The translations under genes were made by a program, and so were the position numbers. From Bacteroidales bacterium 6E (lineage in GTDB: Bacteria > Bacteroidota > Bacteroidia > Bacteroidales > Prolixibacteraceae): 64,000 bases of DNA. The stretch covers positions 209,975 to 273,974 of the forward strand of contig DF970667.1 in assembly GCA_001270045.2 (NCBI GenBank). The letters are read 5' to 3'. Numbering within the stretch: position 1 is the stretch's first letter; the number at the start of each line of letters is the position of its first letter. The notes below the pieces were generated by a model. That model was given only the letters and a program-made list of their open reading frames with translations. It did no database searches and was not told where the DNA came from. This document shows positions 16,786 to 25,158 of this stretch, piece by piece.

Positions 16786-16817
16786 GAAAAAGGAGCTACA
16801 TTTTCATGTAACTCCTT
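16786..16817 (-). terminator. Hairpin terminator after tRNA-Lys
   Basis: An 11-bp stem with one mismatch (AAGGAG/CTCCTT and TACAT/ATGTA arms, 16790-16817) is followed on the minus strand by TTTTTC. It lies 11 bp after the 3' end of the tRNA. Confidence 0.6.
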
Positions 16818-16827
16818 GATTTTTGGG

Positions 16828-16900
16828 TCTCCCCGGAGCGACTCGAACGCTCGACCCGTTGATTAAGAGTCAACTGCTCTACCAACTGAGCTACGGAGAG
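16828..16900 (-). tRNA. tRNA-Lys (anticodon CTT)
   Basis: On the minus strand the cloverleaf is complete: acceptor CTCTCCG/CGGGGAG, D arm GCTC...GAGC, anticodon stem GTTGA/TCAAC with loop CTCTTAA (anticodon CTT, reads AAG), and T arm GAGCG/CGCTC with TTCGAGT. The 73-nt gene does not encode CCA. The D arm AGCTCAGTTGGTAGAGC and the T loop TTCGAGT are standard. Confidence 0.95.
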
Positions 16901-16960
16901 GAGGGTGCAAAACTAACAAAAAACATTGTACGTTATTTGAAAAATTTGCACTTTTTATCA

Positions 16961-16971
16961 GGATGACATCC
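16961..16971. repeat. Single REP-like core GGATGACATCC
   Basis: One copy of the palindromic core lies 4 bp beyond the stop codon of the PepSY-like lipoprotein gene, as in the copies next to stop codons at 11992 and 62619. Confidence 0.5.
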
Positions 16972-16974
16972 TCG

Positions 16975-17421
16975 CTAGTCTTCGTACCGGAGAAAATTGC
17001 CCTTGGAATCGAAGGCCATTTCAATGCCGTTGTCCAGCTCAACCTTCTGTCCGTAGCGCTCCTTATCCCAGTCAGTCACCCAGTTACCCGGAAACTTTGC
17101 GGTAAGGTATTCCCTCATCAAGACAGGCAAAACGCTGTCAGGCAGTTTGGAACCATTACCCTCGATATTGGTCACTTCACCTTTTCGGTCGAAGTCGAGC
17201 TCAAAACCGTCGGACAGACGAACCTCGTACGACAAACTCAGGTCATCACGTTCCTTCAGGCTGAATATCATGGTCTGGCCCTGGAAGTGGGTGGCGATAA
17301 ATGTCCTTGCCTGCTGCGGCAGGTCCTGCTCTTCAATCATCTGGTTCTTGTCACATGATACAAAAACCATGGAAATTACGGTGGCCATTACCACCAGCCT
17401 GATCATTCGAATTGTTTTCAT
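16975..17421 (-). CDS. PepSY-like (DUF2874) lipoprotein
   Basis: The 148-residue protein has a signal peptide with lipobox MVFVSC at about residues 18-23, then two PepSY-like repeats: LPQQARTFIATHFQGQTM ... VRLSDGFELDFDRKGEVTNIEG and LPVLMREYLTAKFPGNWVTDWD ... VELDNGIEMAFDSKGNFLRYED. This tandem layout is that of DUF2874/BLIP-like periplasmic proteins, which often sit beside two-component systems. It is the last gene of a minus-strand run RR, HK, YgiW-like, PepSY-like, and may sense or buffer the signal in the periplasm (inference). A REP-like core follows its stop. Confidence 0.75.
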   Translation of the reverse strand: MKTIRMIRLVVMATVISMVFVSCDKNQMIEEQDLPQQARTFIATHFQGQTMIFSLKERDDLSLSYEVRLSDGFELDFDRKGEVTNIEGNGSKLPDSVLPVLMREYLTAKFPGNWVTDWDKERYGQKVELDNGIEMAFDSKGNFLRYED

Positions 17422-17535
17422 AACTTTTTCTATTGTTTAATCATTGATAATTAGATATAACTTTCTCATTACGGAAGCATAAAACCCTGTTTATAAAGGC
17501 GATGCCGCCGGCACTTAATGGATTTGAATCTCAGT

Positions 17536-17925
17536 TTACTGCACTGGTTTTGTTTCAGATTCGGGTAACATTACCCGTTCTACCTCGATTTCTGTTCCCT
17601 CCAGAAGGTCGTAATCCACCTCTCCGATGATGATAAGTTCAGTCTTTTCATTGAAAGGGAAAGAAGGGAGGCTCTTCTTGTCGATCTCCACCTTTATCTT
17701 GCCAGTCGCATCGGAGAACATGTAATTCTCGTCATTCAGTTTTTCAATGATTAAGCCCTTCAGCTTCACCTGGGTGTCCTTGCGATCCAGCTTGAGGGCC
17801 GATCCTTCAACTTCTTTAACCGTCATTAGTTTTACCTCTGAGCCCGGTCCGGTGTACTGGCCCTTTACCAGTTGGGGTGCACCAGTCAAAAAAATAAAAA
17901 TCAGAATCAATTGTAATCTTTTCAT
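17536..17925 (-). CDS. YgiW/YdeI (BOF) family periplasmic stress protein
   Basis: From the ATG at 17925 (MKRLQLILIFIFLTGAPQLVKGQ) the protein has 129 residues and a signal peptide cleaved near residue 23. The mature part is the bacterial OB-fold domain: YTGPGSEVKLMTVKEVEG at its start and QVKLKGLIIEKLNDENYMFSDATGKIKVEIDKK in the core. The family (YgiW/VisP) acts in the periplasm in stress tolerance and binds ligands in enterics. It lies 66 bp after the histidine kinase gene on the same strand; E. coli likewise has ygiW next to qseBC, so a functional link to the kinase is likely. An upstream ATG at 17952 only extends the signal. Confidence 0.85.
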   Translation of the reverse strand: MKRLQLILIFIFLTGAPQLVKGQYTGPGSEVKLMTVKEVEGSALKLDRKDTQVKLKGLIIEKLNDENYMFSDATGKIKVEIDKKSLPSFPFNEKTELIIIGEVDYDLLEGTEIEVERVMLPESETKPVQ

Positions 17926-17990
17926 GGCAATAATGTTTAAATGATGAAACAAAGGTAAAACCCGATTCTGGAGAGATTTTGGAGATTAGG

Positions 17991-19235
17991 CTACGAACTG
18001 AAAAAAACCGTGATTTTGTGTTCGGTCTTGTTCTCCACCTGGTATGAAAGCCTGAAACCATAAAGCTCACAGATTTGTCCAACAATGGCCAAACCGATGC
18101 CGGTATTGCCGTCGGGCCCCTTGGCAAACCTTTGGGTGAACATGGCGGGATCGCCCTCAAAGGGCTTTCCCAGGTTGGCAATTTCGAAGTGCAGAGCATC
18201 GAGCGCAATACGGATATACCCGTCGGGGACATTGTATTTCACGGCATTCTTGACCAGGTTGCCAACGAGGATCTCGGCCAGTCCTTCGTCCATGACCAAA
18301 GGACAGTGGCTGGCGCTGATGGTGGTCTGGATATTCCGGAGGCTGATGGGATCTTCGAAGACAGGCAGCACCGAATCGAGCACCTTTTTCAGGTCGAGGG
18401 GCACCAGGTTGCTGAATTCGCGGTTATGGATTCGGCTCAGGAGCATTAGTGATTTCTGGATCCTCGACAGCTTTCCCGCAGATTCACCGATCCTTCCGAG
18501 TTCCTCAAGCCCGGGGGCGCCAGGTTCAGCTTCATTGATCAGCTTCTCGGTGTTTGCCCTGATGACAGAAAGGTGGGTTTGCAATTCGTGGGAGGCATTT
18601 TCGTTGAACGCCTTGTTGTTCCGGAAATCGTCCGACATCTTCTTCATGAAGCCCTGAAGGGCCTTGTTCAGCTGCATGAATTCGTCGATGTCGGTTTCAG
18701 GGAAATGTGGAGGGGGATCCTCGATCTTATGCTGCCTAATGGTGGAGAGCGTTTGGTAAAATGGCTTCCAGATTCTTTGTTTCACCTGGTTCAGCGCCAG
18801 CATCGACATGACGGCAATAAGGATGACCAGTCCAGCCAGAATGATCATGGATCCCTGGAAGACATCATCCTTCCCGAGCATCAGGTGCCTGAGTACAATG
18901 GTGAAATCCCTGTCCTCATGCTGGATGGTAAACCAAAGTTCCCGGTATGGGATCAGCTCATTGTCGCCGGTCTCCAGTATCAGTGTATCCTTGTAAAAAG
19001 GCTGTTCAAAGGAAAGATCCGGGATGATTTCGACCGCATTGTGAAAATCTGGCAAATCCTGGTGTTCCTGATGGTAACTCACCAACCTGTCCATCTCATA
19101 TGCCAGAAATTCGTCAATCTCCTCGTAGGCGATATACCGGATCATCAGAAACACGAACAGGCTCCCCAGCACGACAACGGGGATCATCCATAAAGCGGTG
19201 TATGAATATGTTTTCCGGATCAGTCTCATGGCCAT
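17991..19235 (-). CDS. Sensor histidine kinase (QseC/CusS-like)
   Basis: The 414-residue protein has two transmembrane helices (about residues 13-33 and 128-149) bracketing a 95-residue periplasmic sensor, then a HAMP-like linker, the dimerization/phosphoacceptor helix with H at about residue 216 in NASHELQTHLS, an N-box NLVKNAVKYN and a G2-box GNTGIGLAIV in the ATPase domain. Unusually, the H-box has SHELQTH where SHELxTP is standard, so the Pro is replaced by His. The gene overlaps the response regulator gene by 10 bp and is followed by YgiW-like and PepSY-like genes, suggesting an envelope, metal or cationic-peptide signal. Confidence 0.9.
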   Translation of the reverse strand: MAMRLIRKTYSYTALWMIPVVVLGSLFVFLMIRYIAYEEIDEFLAYEMDRLVSYHQEHQDLPDFHNAVEIIPDLSFEQPFYKDTLILETGDNELIPYRELWFTIQHEDRDFTIVLRHLMLGKDDVFQGSMIILAGLVILIAVMSMLALNQVKQRIWKPFYQTLSTIRQHKIEDPPPHFPETDIDEFMQLNKALQGFMKKMSDDFRNNKAFNENASHELQTHLSVIRANTEKLINEAEPGAPGLEELGRIGESAGKLSRIQKSLMLLSRIHNREFSNLVPLDLKKVLDSVLPVFEDPISLRNIQTTISASHCPLVMDEGLAEILVGNLVKNAVKYNVPDGYIRIALDALHFEIANLGKPFEGDPAMFTQRFAKGPDGNTGIGLAIVGQICELYGFRLSYQVENKTEHKITVFFSS

Positions 19236-19909
19236 TGGACTTCAAATTTGTACCCTATGCCATACACGGCCTTGATCGGATCACCAGCCCCGGTGGCCGT
19301 TATCTTCTTCCTCAGGTTTTTGATGTGGGAGTAAATAAAATCATACGAATCGGCAAGGTCCATGTGGTCACCCCAGATGTGTTCGGCCAGGCTGTCGCGC
19401 GAGATGACACGACCCGGACTGGAGGCGAAGAAGAGGAGGATCTGGAATTCGGTGCGGGTCAGGTCAACCTTTTGTCCGTTGGCGGTCAGCTCCCTCGCTA
19501 CTGGATCAATCAACAGGCTACCAAAGGATATGGTCGGATTCCCCGAAAAGTTTCGTCTGCGGATCAGCGATTTGATACGGGCCACCAGTTCGGCCATGTC
19601 GAAGGGCTTTGTAAGGTAATCATCCGCACCCAATGCCAGTCCTTCGACCTTATTGTCGACCGAATTCCGGGCCGACACCACGATGATTCCGGCATCAGGA
19701 CTGACCTTCTTGACCTCCCTGATCAGATTCAGTCCTGAGCCATCGGGCAAGTTGATATCCACCACAAGGATATCATATGAATAAAGATGTATCTTTTCGT
19801 GTGCCGTTTCAAAATCCATGGCGGTTTCACACAGGAACTGCTCCTGCTCGAGCGATTTCACCATGGCATCGATCAGGTTATGGTGGTCTTCAACTATCAG
19901 TAATTTCAT
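19226..19909 (-). CDS. OmpR-family response regulator
   Basis: The 227-residue protein has a receiver domain (residues 1-118) with the acidic pair at the N-terminus (VEDHHNL), the phosphoacceptor Asp in ILVVDINLPDGSGL, and Lys in YLTKPFDM, followed by an OmpR/PhoB-type winged helix (DLTRTEFQILLFFASSPGRVISRDSL, then YSHIKNLRKKI). It would activate or repress target promoters when phosphorylated by the overlapping kinase. Two tandem 11-bp direct repeats lie 34 bp upstream of its start, the format bound by this family, so autoregulation is likely. Confidence 0.92.
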   Translation of the reverse strand: MKLLIVEDHHNLIDAMVKSLEQEQFLCETAMDFETAHEKIHLYSYDILVVDINLPDGSGLNLIREVKKVSPDAGIIVVSARNSVDNKVEGLALGADDYLTKPFDMAELVARIKSLIRRRNFSGNPTISFGSLLIDPVARELTANGQKVDLTRTEFQILLFFASSPGRVISRDSLAEHIWGDHMDLADSYDFIYSHIKNLRKKITATGAGDPIKAVYGIGYKFEVQWP

Positions 19910-19942
19910 GGCCGGGACATTTGGGAGGCAATATTAGAAATG

Positions 19943-19964
19943 AATTCTGGATAAATTCTGGATC
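19943..19964 (-). promoter_or_regulatory. Tandem 11-bp direct repeat, candidate response-regulator box
   Basis: AATTCTGGATA and AATTCTGGATC (plus strand) are adjacent 11-mers differing at one base, 34-55 bp upstream of the response regulator start. PhoB/OmpR-family proteins bind direct repeats with 11-bp spacing. A weak -7 element (TAATATTG on the minus strand) lies between the repeats and the gene. Confidence 0.55.
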
Positions 19965-20050
19965 ACCGCGAAAATTGCCGGACAACGGTGACCGCTTCAA
20001 AGTCAATCCTTATATCCTGCATTTACCCGTTGTCCAGACCAAAATTTCCC

Positions 20051-20058
20051 TATCTTTA
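20051..20058 (+). promoter_or_regulatory. Candidate -7 element (TATCTTTA) for the glycogen module
   Basis: One mismatch to TAnnTTTG, with TTG at 20030-20032 about 18 bp upstream as a -33 candidate, and 20 bp before the ATG at 20078. Confidence 0.4.
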
Positions 20059-20077
20059 ACACAAAGATAATCGACTT

Positions 20078-22072
20078 ATGAAGTATCCGACACTGATTAC
20101 CAACGATAAATGGCTGGAACCCTTTGCAGAAACCATCCTTCGCAGGATGGAAAACGCCCGCAGGAAGGAAGCCGAACTCACCGCAGGACACCATTTGTCC
20201 GATTTTGCCAACGGACACCTATTTTTCGGCTTGCACCGCCTGACGGATGGCTGGATCATCCGTGAATGGGCCCCCGCGGCCAGCATGATTTACCTGATTG
20301 GCACCTTCAACGACTGGAAAGAGGCAGACGAATATGAATTCAAGCCGGTAGGGCGGGGCGTATGGGAACTCACCCTCAACGACGACCAGTTGCACCATGG
20401 CGACCTGTATGCGCTGACCATGATCTGGCCGGGAGGAAGCGGCAAGCGCATCCCCGCATGGGCCACCAGGACGGTCCAGGATCCCGAAACGCACATGTTC
20501 AATGCCCAGGTATGGTCGCCTGAAGAATCTTATTCATGGAAGGTTAAGAACTTCGTTCGGGCTCCCGAGCCGCCCCTGATTTACGAAGCACACGTAGGCA
20601 TGGCCGGCGAGGAACTGAGGGTACATACCTTCCGTGAATTCACCAATACCATGCTTCCGAAAATCCATGCCAACGGGTACAATACCCTGCAGCTAATGGC
20701 CATCCCCGAGCATCCCTATTATGGAAGCTTCGGATACCATGTGTCGGGCTTTTTTGCCGCCTCGTCGCGTTTCGGCACCCCCGAAGACCTGAAGGAACTG
20801 ATCGACACCGCCCACCAGATGGGCATCACGGTCATTATGGACCTTGTGCACTCCCATGCGGTGCGCAACGAGATCGAGGGATTGGGACGTTATGACGGCA
20901 CCCGGTACCAATTCTTCCACGAAGGCTCCCGGGGATTGCACCCTGCCTGGGATTCGTACTGTTTTAACTACGACAAGAATGAGGTTCTCCATTTCCTGTT
21001 GTCGAACATCAAATACTGGCTCACCGAGTATCAGTTCGACGGGTTCAGGTTCGACGGGGTCACCAGTATGTTATATCACGACCATGGCCTCGGAAAGGCG
21101 TTCACCAATTACAGCGATTACTTCGACTTGAACTGCGACGAGGAGGCAGTCACCTATTTCGTCCTGGCCAACAAGCTGATCAAGGAGATCAATCCCTTCG
21201 CCCTGTCGATTGCCGAAGACATGAGCGGGATGCCCGGACTGGCAGTGCCGGTGGGCGACGGTGGACTCGGATTCGACATGCGCCTGTCGATGGGCGTTCC
21301 CGACTATTGGATCAAACTCATCAAGGAGAAAAGCGACGATGAATGGCACATGGGAGACCTGTTCCATCAGCTAACCTCGAAACGGCTGGAAGAGAGGGTG
21401 GTCACCTATGCCGAATCGCACGACCAGGCCCTGGTGGGCGACAAGACCATCATCTTCAGGCTGATCGACAAGGAGATGTATTTCAGCATGCGAAAAGACC
21501 AGCCCAACCTGACGGTCGACCGCGGTATCGCCCTGCACAAGATGATCAGGCTGATCACGCTGTCGTGTGCAGGCGGCGGATATCTCAATTTCATGGGCAA
21601 TGAATTCGGCCACCCCGAATGGATCGACTTCCCAAGGGAAGGCAATGGCTGGTCGTACCAGCACGCCCGCAGGATCTGGAGTATCTCGGTCGATCCGGAA
21701 CTCAAATACCATTGGCTGTATGACTTCGATTACGACATGATCCGGCTCGTCAGGGAAAACCACATTCTATCCAACCCGTCAGTTGACAAGGTATGGGAGA
21801 AGAACGACGACAAGGTTGTTGCCTATCACCGCGGCCTTTTCCTGTTTGTGTTTAATTTCCATCCTTCCCAGTCGTTTACCGATTACGGCATCCCGCTGGG
21901 AGAAGGGAAATACAAGGTCGTGCTGACCACTGATAACGGGAGGTACGGAGGGTACGACCGTGTCGACGAGGAGCTGACCTATTATACCCTGCCCGCAGAG
22001 GGTCCGGGAAGCCAGCACTTCCTGAGGCTTTATCTCCCGGCGCGCACTGGAATTGTCTTGAAAAAAGTGTAA
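20078..22072 (+). CDS. glgB: 1,4-alpha-glucan branching enzyme (GH13)
   Basis: This 664-residue enzyme cuts alpha-1,4 chains and reattaches them through alpha-1,6 bonds to make glycogen branches. An N-terminal CBM48 domain (about residues 55-150, WIIREWAPAASMIYLIGTFNDW) precedes the GH13 barrel: VIMDLVHSH (region I), the nucleophile Asp in FRFDGVTSML (region II), the acid/base Glu in LSIAEDMSGM (region III), and the stabiliser Asp in YAESHDQALVGDK (region IV). The C-terminal beta domain ends at the stop. The eukaryote-like GH13_8 form is typical of Bacteroidota. It is the first gene of a dense glycogen cluster, 15 bp before the GSCFA gene. Confidence 0.95.
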   Translation: MKYPTLITNDKWLEPFAETILRRMENARRKEAELTAGHHLSDFANGHLFFGLHRLTDGWIIREWAPAASMIYLIGTFNDWKEADEYEFKPVGRGVWELTLNDDQLHHGDLYALTMIWPGGSGKRIPAWATRTVQDPETHMFNAQVWSPEESYSWKVKNFVRAPEPPLIYEAHVGMAGEELRVHTFREFTNTMLPKIHANGYNTLQLMAIPEHPYYGSFGYHVSGFFAASSRFGTPEDLKELIDTAHQMGITVIMDLVHSHAVRNEIEGLGRYDGTRYQFFHEGSRGLHPAWDSYCFNYDKNEVLHFLLSNIKYWLTEYQFDGFRFDGVTSMLYHDHGLGKAFTNYSDYFDLNCDEEAVTYFVLANKLIKEINPFALSIAEDMSGMPGLAVPVGDGGLGFDMRLSMGVPDYWIKLIKEKSDDEWHMGDLFHQLTSKRLEERVVTYAESHDQALVGDKTIIFRLIDKEMYFSMRKDQPNLTVDRGIALHKMIRLITLSCAGGGYLNFMGNEFGHPEWIDFPREGNGWSYQHARRIWSISVDPELKYHWLYDFDYDMIRLVRENHILSNPSVDKVWEKNDDKVVAYHRGLFLFVFNFHPSQSFTDYGIPLGEGKYKVVLTTDNGRYGGYDRVDEELTYYTLPAEGPGSQHFLRLYLPARTGIVLKKV

Positions 22073-22087
22073 CCAACAGGATACTTC

Positions 22088-23101
22088 ATGCAATTTCGCA
22101 CCATCGTCGAGATACCGCCCTTTGGCAAGATGACCGGTTACCGAAGCAAAAACATGTTTCTGGGCTCCTGTTTCACCGAAAACATCGGCGGAAACATGCA
22201 ACGTCTCTGCTTCGACACCGACATCAACCCATTCGGGATCCTCTATAATCCCGTTTCGATAGCCCGCTCGCTGCAACGCCTCCTCAGCGGCGAACCATTT
22301 ACCCGAGAGGAGCTATTCCAACACAATGGATTGTGGCACAGTTTTATGCACCACGGCCGATTCTCGCATGCCAGTCCTGAAATGGCGCTGCAAGCAATCA
22401 ACGATCGATTCATACAAAGTGCAGCAAACCTGCGTACCGCCGATTTCCTGTTTATCACCCTGGGAACCGCCTGGATTTATGAATTGAAATCCACCGGCAA
22501 GGCGGTAGCCAACTGCCACAAGGTCCCGGCAAACGAGTTCAGGCGTTTCAGGCTGACGGTACAAGAGGCGGTTGAGCACCTAAAAGACGCACTGGAGGCC
22601 TTGTTTGAGGTGAACCCCGGCCTCCACGTGGTATTGACGGTGAGTCCCATCCGCCACCTGAAAGACGGCGCCAACGGAAACCAGGTCAGCAAGTCGGTTC
22701 TTTTACTGGCTTCCGACGCCCTGGTCAGGGGATTTGGCACCGACCGCTGTAGCTACTTTCCGTCGTACGAGATCGTCAATGATGAACTGCGCGACTACCG
22801 GTTTTATACAGAAGACATGACCCACCTCTCCGATGTGGCCATCCGTTACATCTGGAGCCGCTTCAGCGAAAGCCTCATCGACAGCGAAAGCCGGGAAATG
22901 GCCAAAAAGATCGAATCCATCATCAGGGCGGTGGAACACAGGCCTTTTAACCGCCTGACACCGGAACACATGTCATTCCTGCAGAAAACAGAAGAAAAAG
23001 TAATTGACATTCTGAATAATAATCCTTATATTCAACTCCTACCAGTGCAACAGTGGCTTCAAAGGGAAATGGAGGATATAAGGGATTCTCTTCAAGCCTG
23101 A
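22088..23101 (+). CDS. GSCFA family protein
   Basis: The 337-residue protein carries the eponymous motif as MFLGSCFTENIG near the N-terminus and NPFGILYNPVSIARSLQRLL, followed by HSFMHHGRFSH and FLFITLGTAWIYE. The GSCFA family is related to GDSL/SGNH hydrolases, with the Ser in GSCFxE taking the place of the nucleophile. The catalytic block DMTHLSDVA near residue 245 fits the terminal DxxHLS pattern of these folds. It probably acts on an acyl or acetyl ester, but no substrate is established. It lies inside the glycogen cluster, tightly spaced with its neighbours, so it may modify a glycogen-related glycan. Confidence 0.85.
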   Translation: MQFRTIVEIPPFGKMTGYRSKNMFLGSCFTENIGGNMQRLCFDTDINPFGILYNPVSIARSLQRLLSGEPFTREELFQHNGLWHSFMHHGRFSHASPEMALQAINDRFIQSAANLRTADFLFITLGTAWIYELKSTGKAVANCHKVPANEFRRFRLTVQEAVEHLKDALEALFEVNPGLHVVLTVSPIRHLKDGANGNQVSKSVLLLASDALVRGFGTDRCSYFPSYEIVNDELRDYRFYTEDMTHLSDVAIRYIWSRFSESLIDSESREMAKKIESIIRAVEHRPFNRLTPEHMSFLQKTEEKVIDILNNNPYIQLLPVQQWLQREMEDIRDSLQA

Positions 23102-23136
23102 TGTCACTGGGGAATTCAACTTATAACCCACTGACC

Positions 23137-25089
23137 ATGAGCTATATTCAATTCAAAACCAGTCAACTGACCCAAATGGAGTTTTCCTCATCGAGGGAAA
23201 TCCTGCGGACCAACCGGGCGGGAGCCTATATATCGACCACCCTCAACGGATGCAATACCCGCAAGTACCATGGACTGCTGGTGGCACCTATCGCACAGTT
23301 CAACGGCGAAAAACACGTCTTGCTTTCACAGCTCGACGAGACCATCATCCAAAAGGGGAATAAATTTCACCTTGGAGTCAGGCGTTTCATCGATGACCAT
23401 GTTGAACCGCGGGGAAACAAGTACCTGTATGCATTAGATTACGAAAGAATCCCGAAATACACCTACCGGGTAGGCGGAATCATCCTGTCGAAAGAGCGTT
23501 TGCTGGCCGACAAAAAGAACCAATTGCTGGTGCGCTATACCCTGGAAGAGGCCCGTGAACCCGTCCACCTCGAAATCAGGCCCTTTGCCGCATTCCGGAA
23601 CATCCACGCCCTGAGCAAAAGCAATCCGTATGCCCTGACAGGTTTCAATGAAATCGCACAGGGAATCAGCATCCGCATGTATGAAGGCTATCCCGACCTC
23701 TGTATGCAGTTCAGCAAACAGGTCGAATTTACCGGAAAGCCTGACTGGTACTACAATATCGAATATACCAAGGAAAAAAACCGGGGTTACGAATGCCACG
23801 AAGACCTCTTCACCCCCGGGAGCTTCCGTGTATTCATGACACCCGGCGAAAGCATCGTCTTCTCGGCCTCCCTCGAGGAAGAGTCGCCGAAAACCTTCAA
23901 GGGACTGTTCGCACGGGAACTCAGCAAGCGCATCCCCCACGAAGACTTTGAAAGCACCCTGAAGTGTGCCGCATCGCAGTTCATTTGGTTCCGCGACCAG
24001 GGCGTTGACCTGATTGCCGGTTTTCCCTGGTATTCCAGCATTTCGAGGGAAACATTCATTGCGCTTCCCGGGCTGCGGAAAGTGTTCACTGACCGGAAAC
24101 TCGGCATGGAGATACTACAGACCTACATTCCCCACATGGTCAAAGGGATGTTTCCCCGCTCGATTGCCGAGCCATATCCCGTATTTGACGCAGCCGACAC
24201 TTCACTATGGTATATCTGGTCCATCCAACAGATGAAAAAGCAGGGCATGAAGGGGAAAGAACTCTGGGAAAAGTTTTGGGAAACCATCCGAACCATCCTC
24301 GAAAGTTATCGCACCGGCAATGCCATTGTGGTCACCCTCGAGAACGGGCTCCTCTTTTCAGCCGACCAGGGCCAGGCGCACACCTGGATGAACTCTTATG
24401 CCGACGGTAAGCCGGTGGTTCCCCGCTATGGCATGCCGGTCGAGCTGAACGCTCTTTGGTATAACGCAGTGAGCTTTGCACTCGACCTTGCACGATCGTA
24501 TGGCGACCAGGACTTCATCAATGAATGGAAGACGATGCCAGAAAAAATCGGCGAATCATTCATCGAATCCTATTGGAGCGATGAACGGGGCTATCTGGCC
24601 GATGTTTACAACGGGTTCTACACCGATTGGTCAGTGAGGCCAAACATGGTGATTGCCGCCGCCATGGACAACACCCCCCTCTCGCGTGAACAACAGTTCA
24701 AAATCTCCGAAATCGCCACCCATACGCTACTAACGCCCAAAGGATTACGCACCCTGTCGCCCGACGATCCCAACTACAGGGGTGCCGTATCGGGTACACC
24801 CGCCCAACGCGAATCGGCTGCGCACAACGGGGCCGTGCATCCCTGGCTTTTGCAGCTCTATGCCGAACTGATCCTGAAAATCCACCATAAAAGCGGCATC
24901 TCCCCCATCAAAAAGCTGATCCAAAGTTTTGAGGAGGAAATGACCACCAACTGCCTCGGCACCGTTTCGGAAATGTACAACGGGAATCCACCTTACCAGG
25001 GAAAAGGGTCCATATCCCAGGCTTGGAACGTCGCTTCCCTGCTCAGTTGCATCCATCTGGTCGCCCAGGCCGAAAAAAGTACAACCTGA
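23137..25089 (+). CDS. Glycogen debranching enzyme, amylo-alpha-1,6-glucosidase type
   Basis: From the ATG at 23137 (MSYIQFKTSQ) the protein has 650 residues; the frame opens 28 codons earlier inside the GSCFA gene. The N-terminal GDE-type beta domain starts with NRAGAYISTTLNGCNTRKYHGLLVAP, then the (alpha/alpha)6 barrel (GH133) follows, with GFPWYSSISRETFIALPGL and DAADTSLWYIWSIQQ, both typical of the family. It removes single alpha-1,6-linked glucose branch points from glycogen. The GDE ends with VHPWLLQLYAELILK and NPPYQGKGSISQAWNVA. It is 35 bp after the GSCFA gene and 69 bp before the glycogen synthase gene. Confidence 0.92.
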   Translation: MSYIQFKTSQLTQMEFSSSREILRTNRAGAYISTTLNGCNTRKYHGLLVAPIAQFNGEKHVLLSQLDETIIQKGNKFHLGVRRFIDDHVEPRGNKYLYALDYERIPKYTYRVGGIILSKERLLADKKNQLLVRYTLEEAREPVHLEIRPFAAFRNIHALSKSNPYALTGFNEIAQGISIRMYEGYPDLCMQFSKQVEFTGKPDWYYNIEYTKEKNRGYECHEDLFTPGSFRVFMTPGESIVFSASLEEESPKTFKGLFARELSKRIPHEDFESTLKCAASQFIWFRDQGVDLIAGFPWYSSISRETFIALPGLRKVFTDRKLGMEILQTYIPHMVKGMFPRSIAEPYPVFDAADTSLWYIWSIQQMKKQGMKGKELWEKFWETIRTILESYRTGNAIVVTLENGLLFSADQGQAHTWMNSYADGKPVVPRYGMPVELNALWYNAVSFALDLARSYGDQDFINEWKTMPEKIGESFIESYWSDERGYLADVYNGFYTDWSVRPNMVIAAAMDNTPLSREQQFKISEIATHTLLTPKGLRTLSPDDPNYRGAVSGTPAQRESAAHNGAVHPWLLQLYAELILKIHHKSGISPIKKLIQSFEEEMTTNCLGTVSEMYNGNPPYQGKGSISQAWNVASLLSCIHLVAQAEKSTT

Positions 25090-25158
25090 CCGGAATATTT
25101 CTGTCCGGATGTCGATCGAATCAGGTATATTTAACGAGTGAACGGATCAATAAAACGC

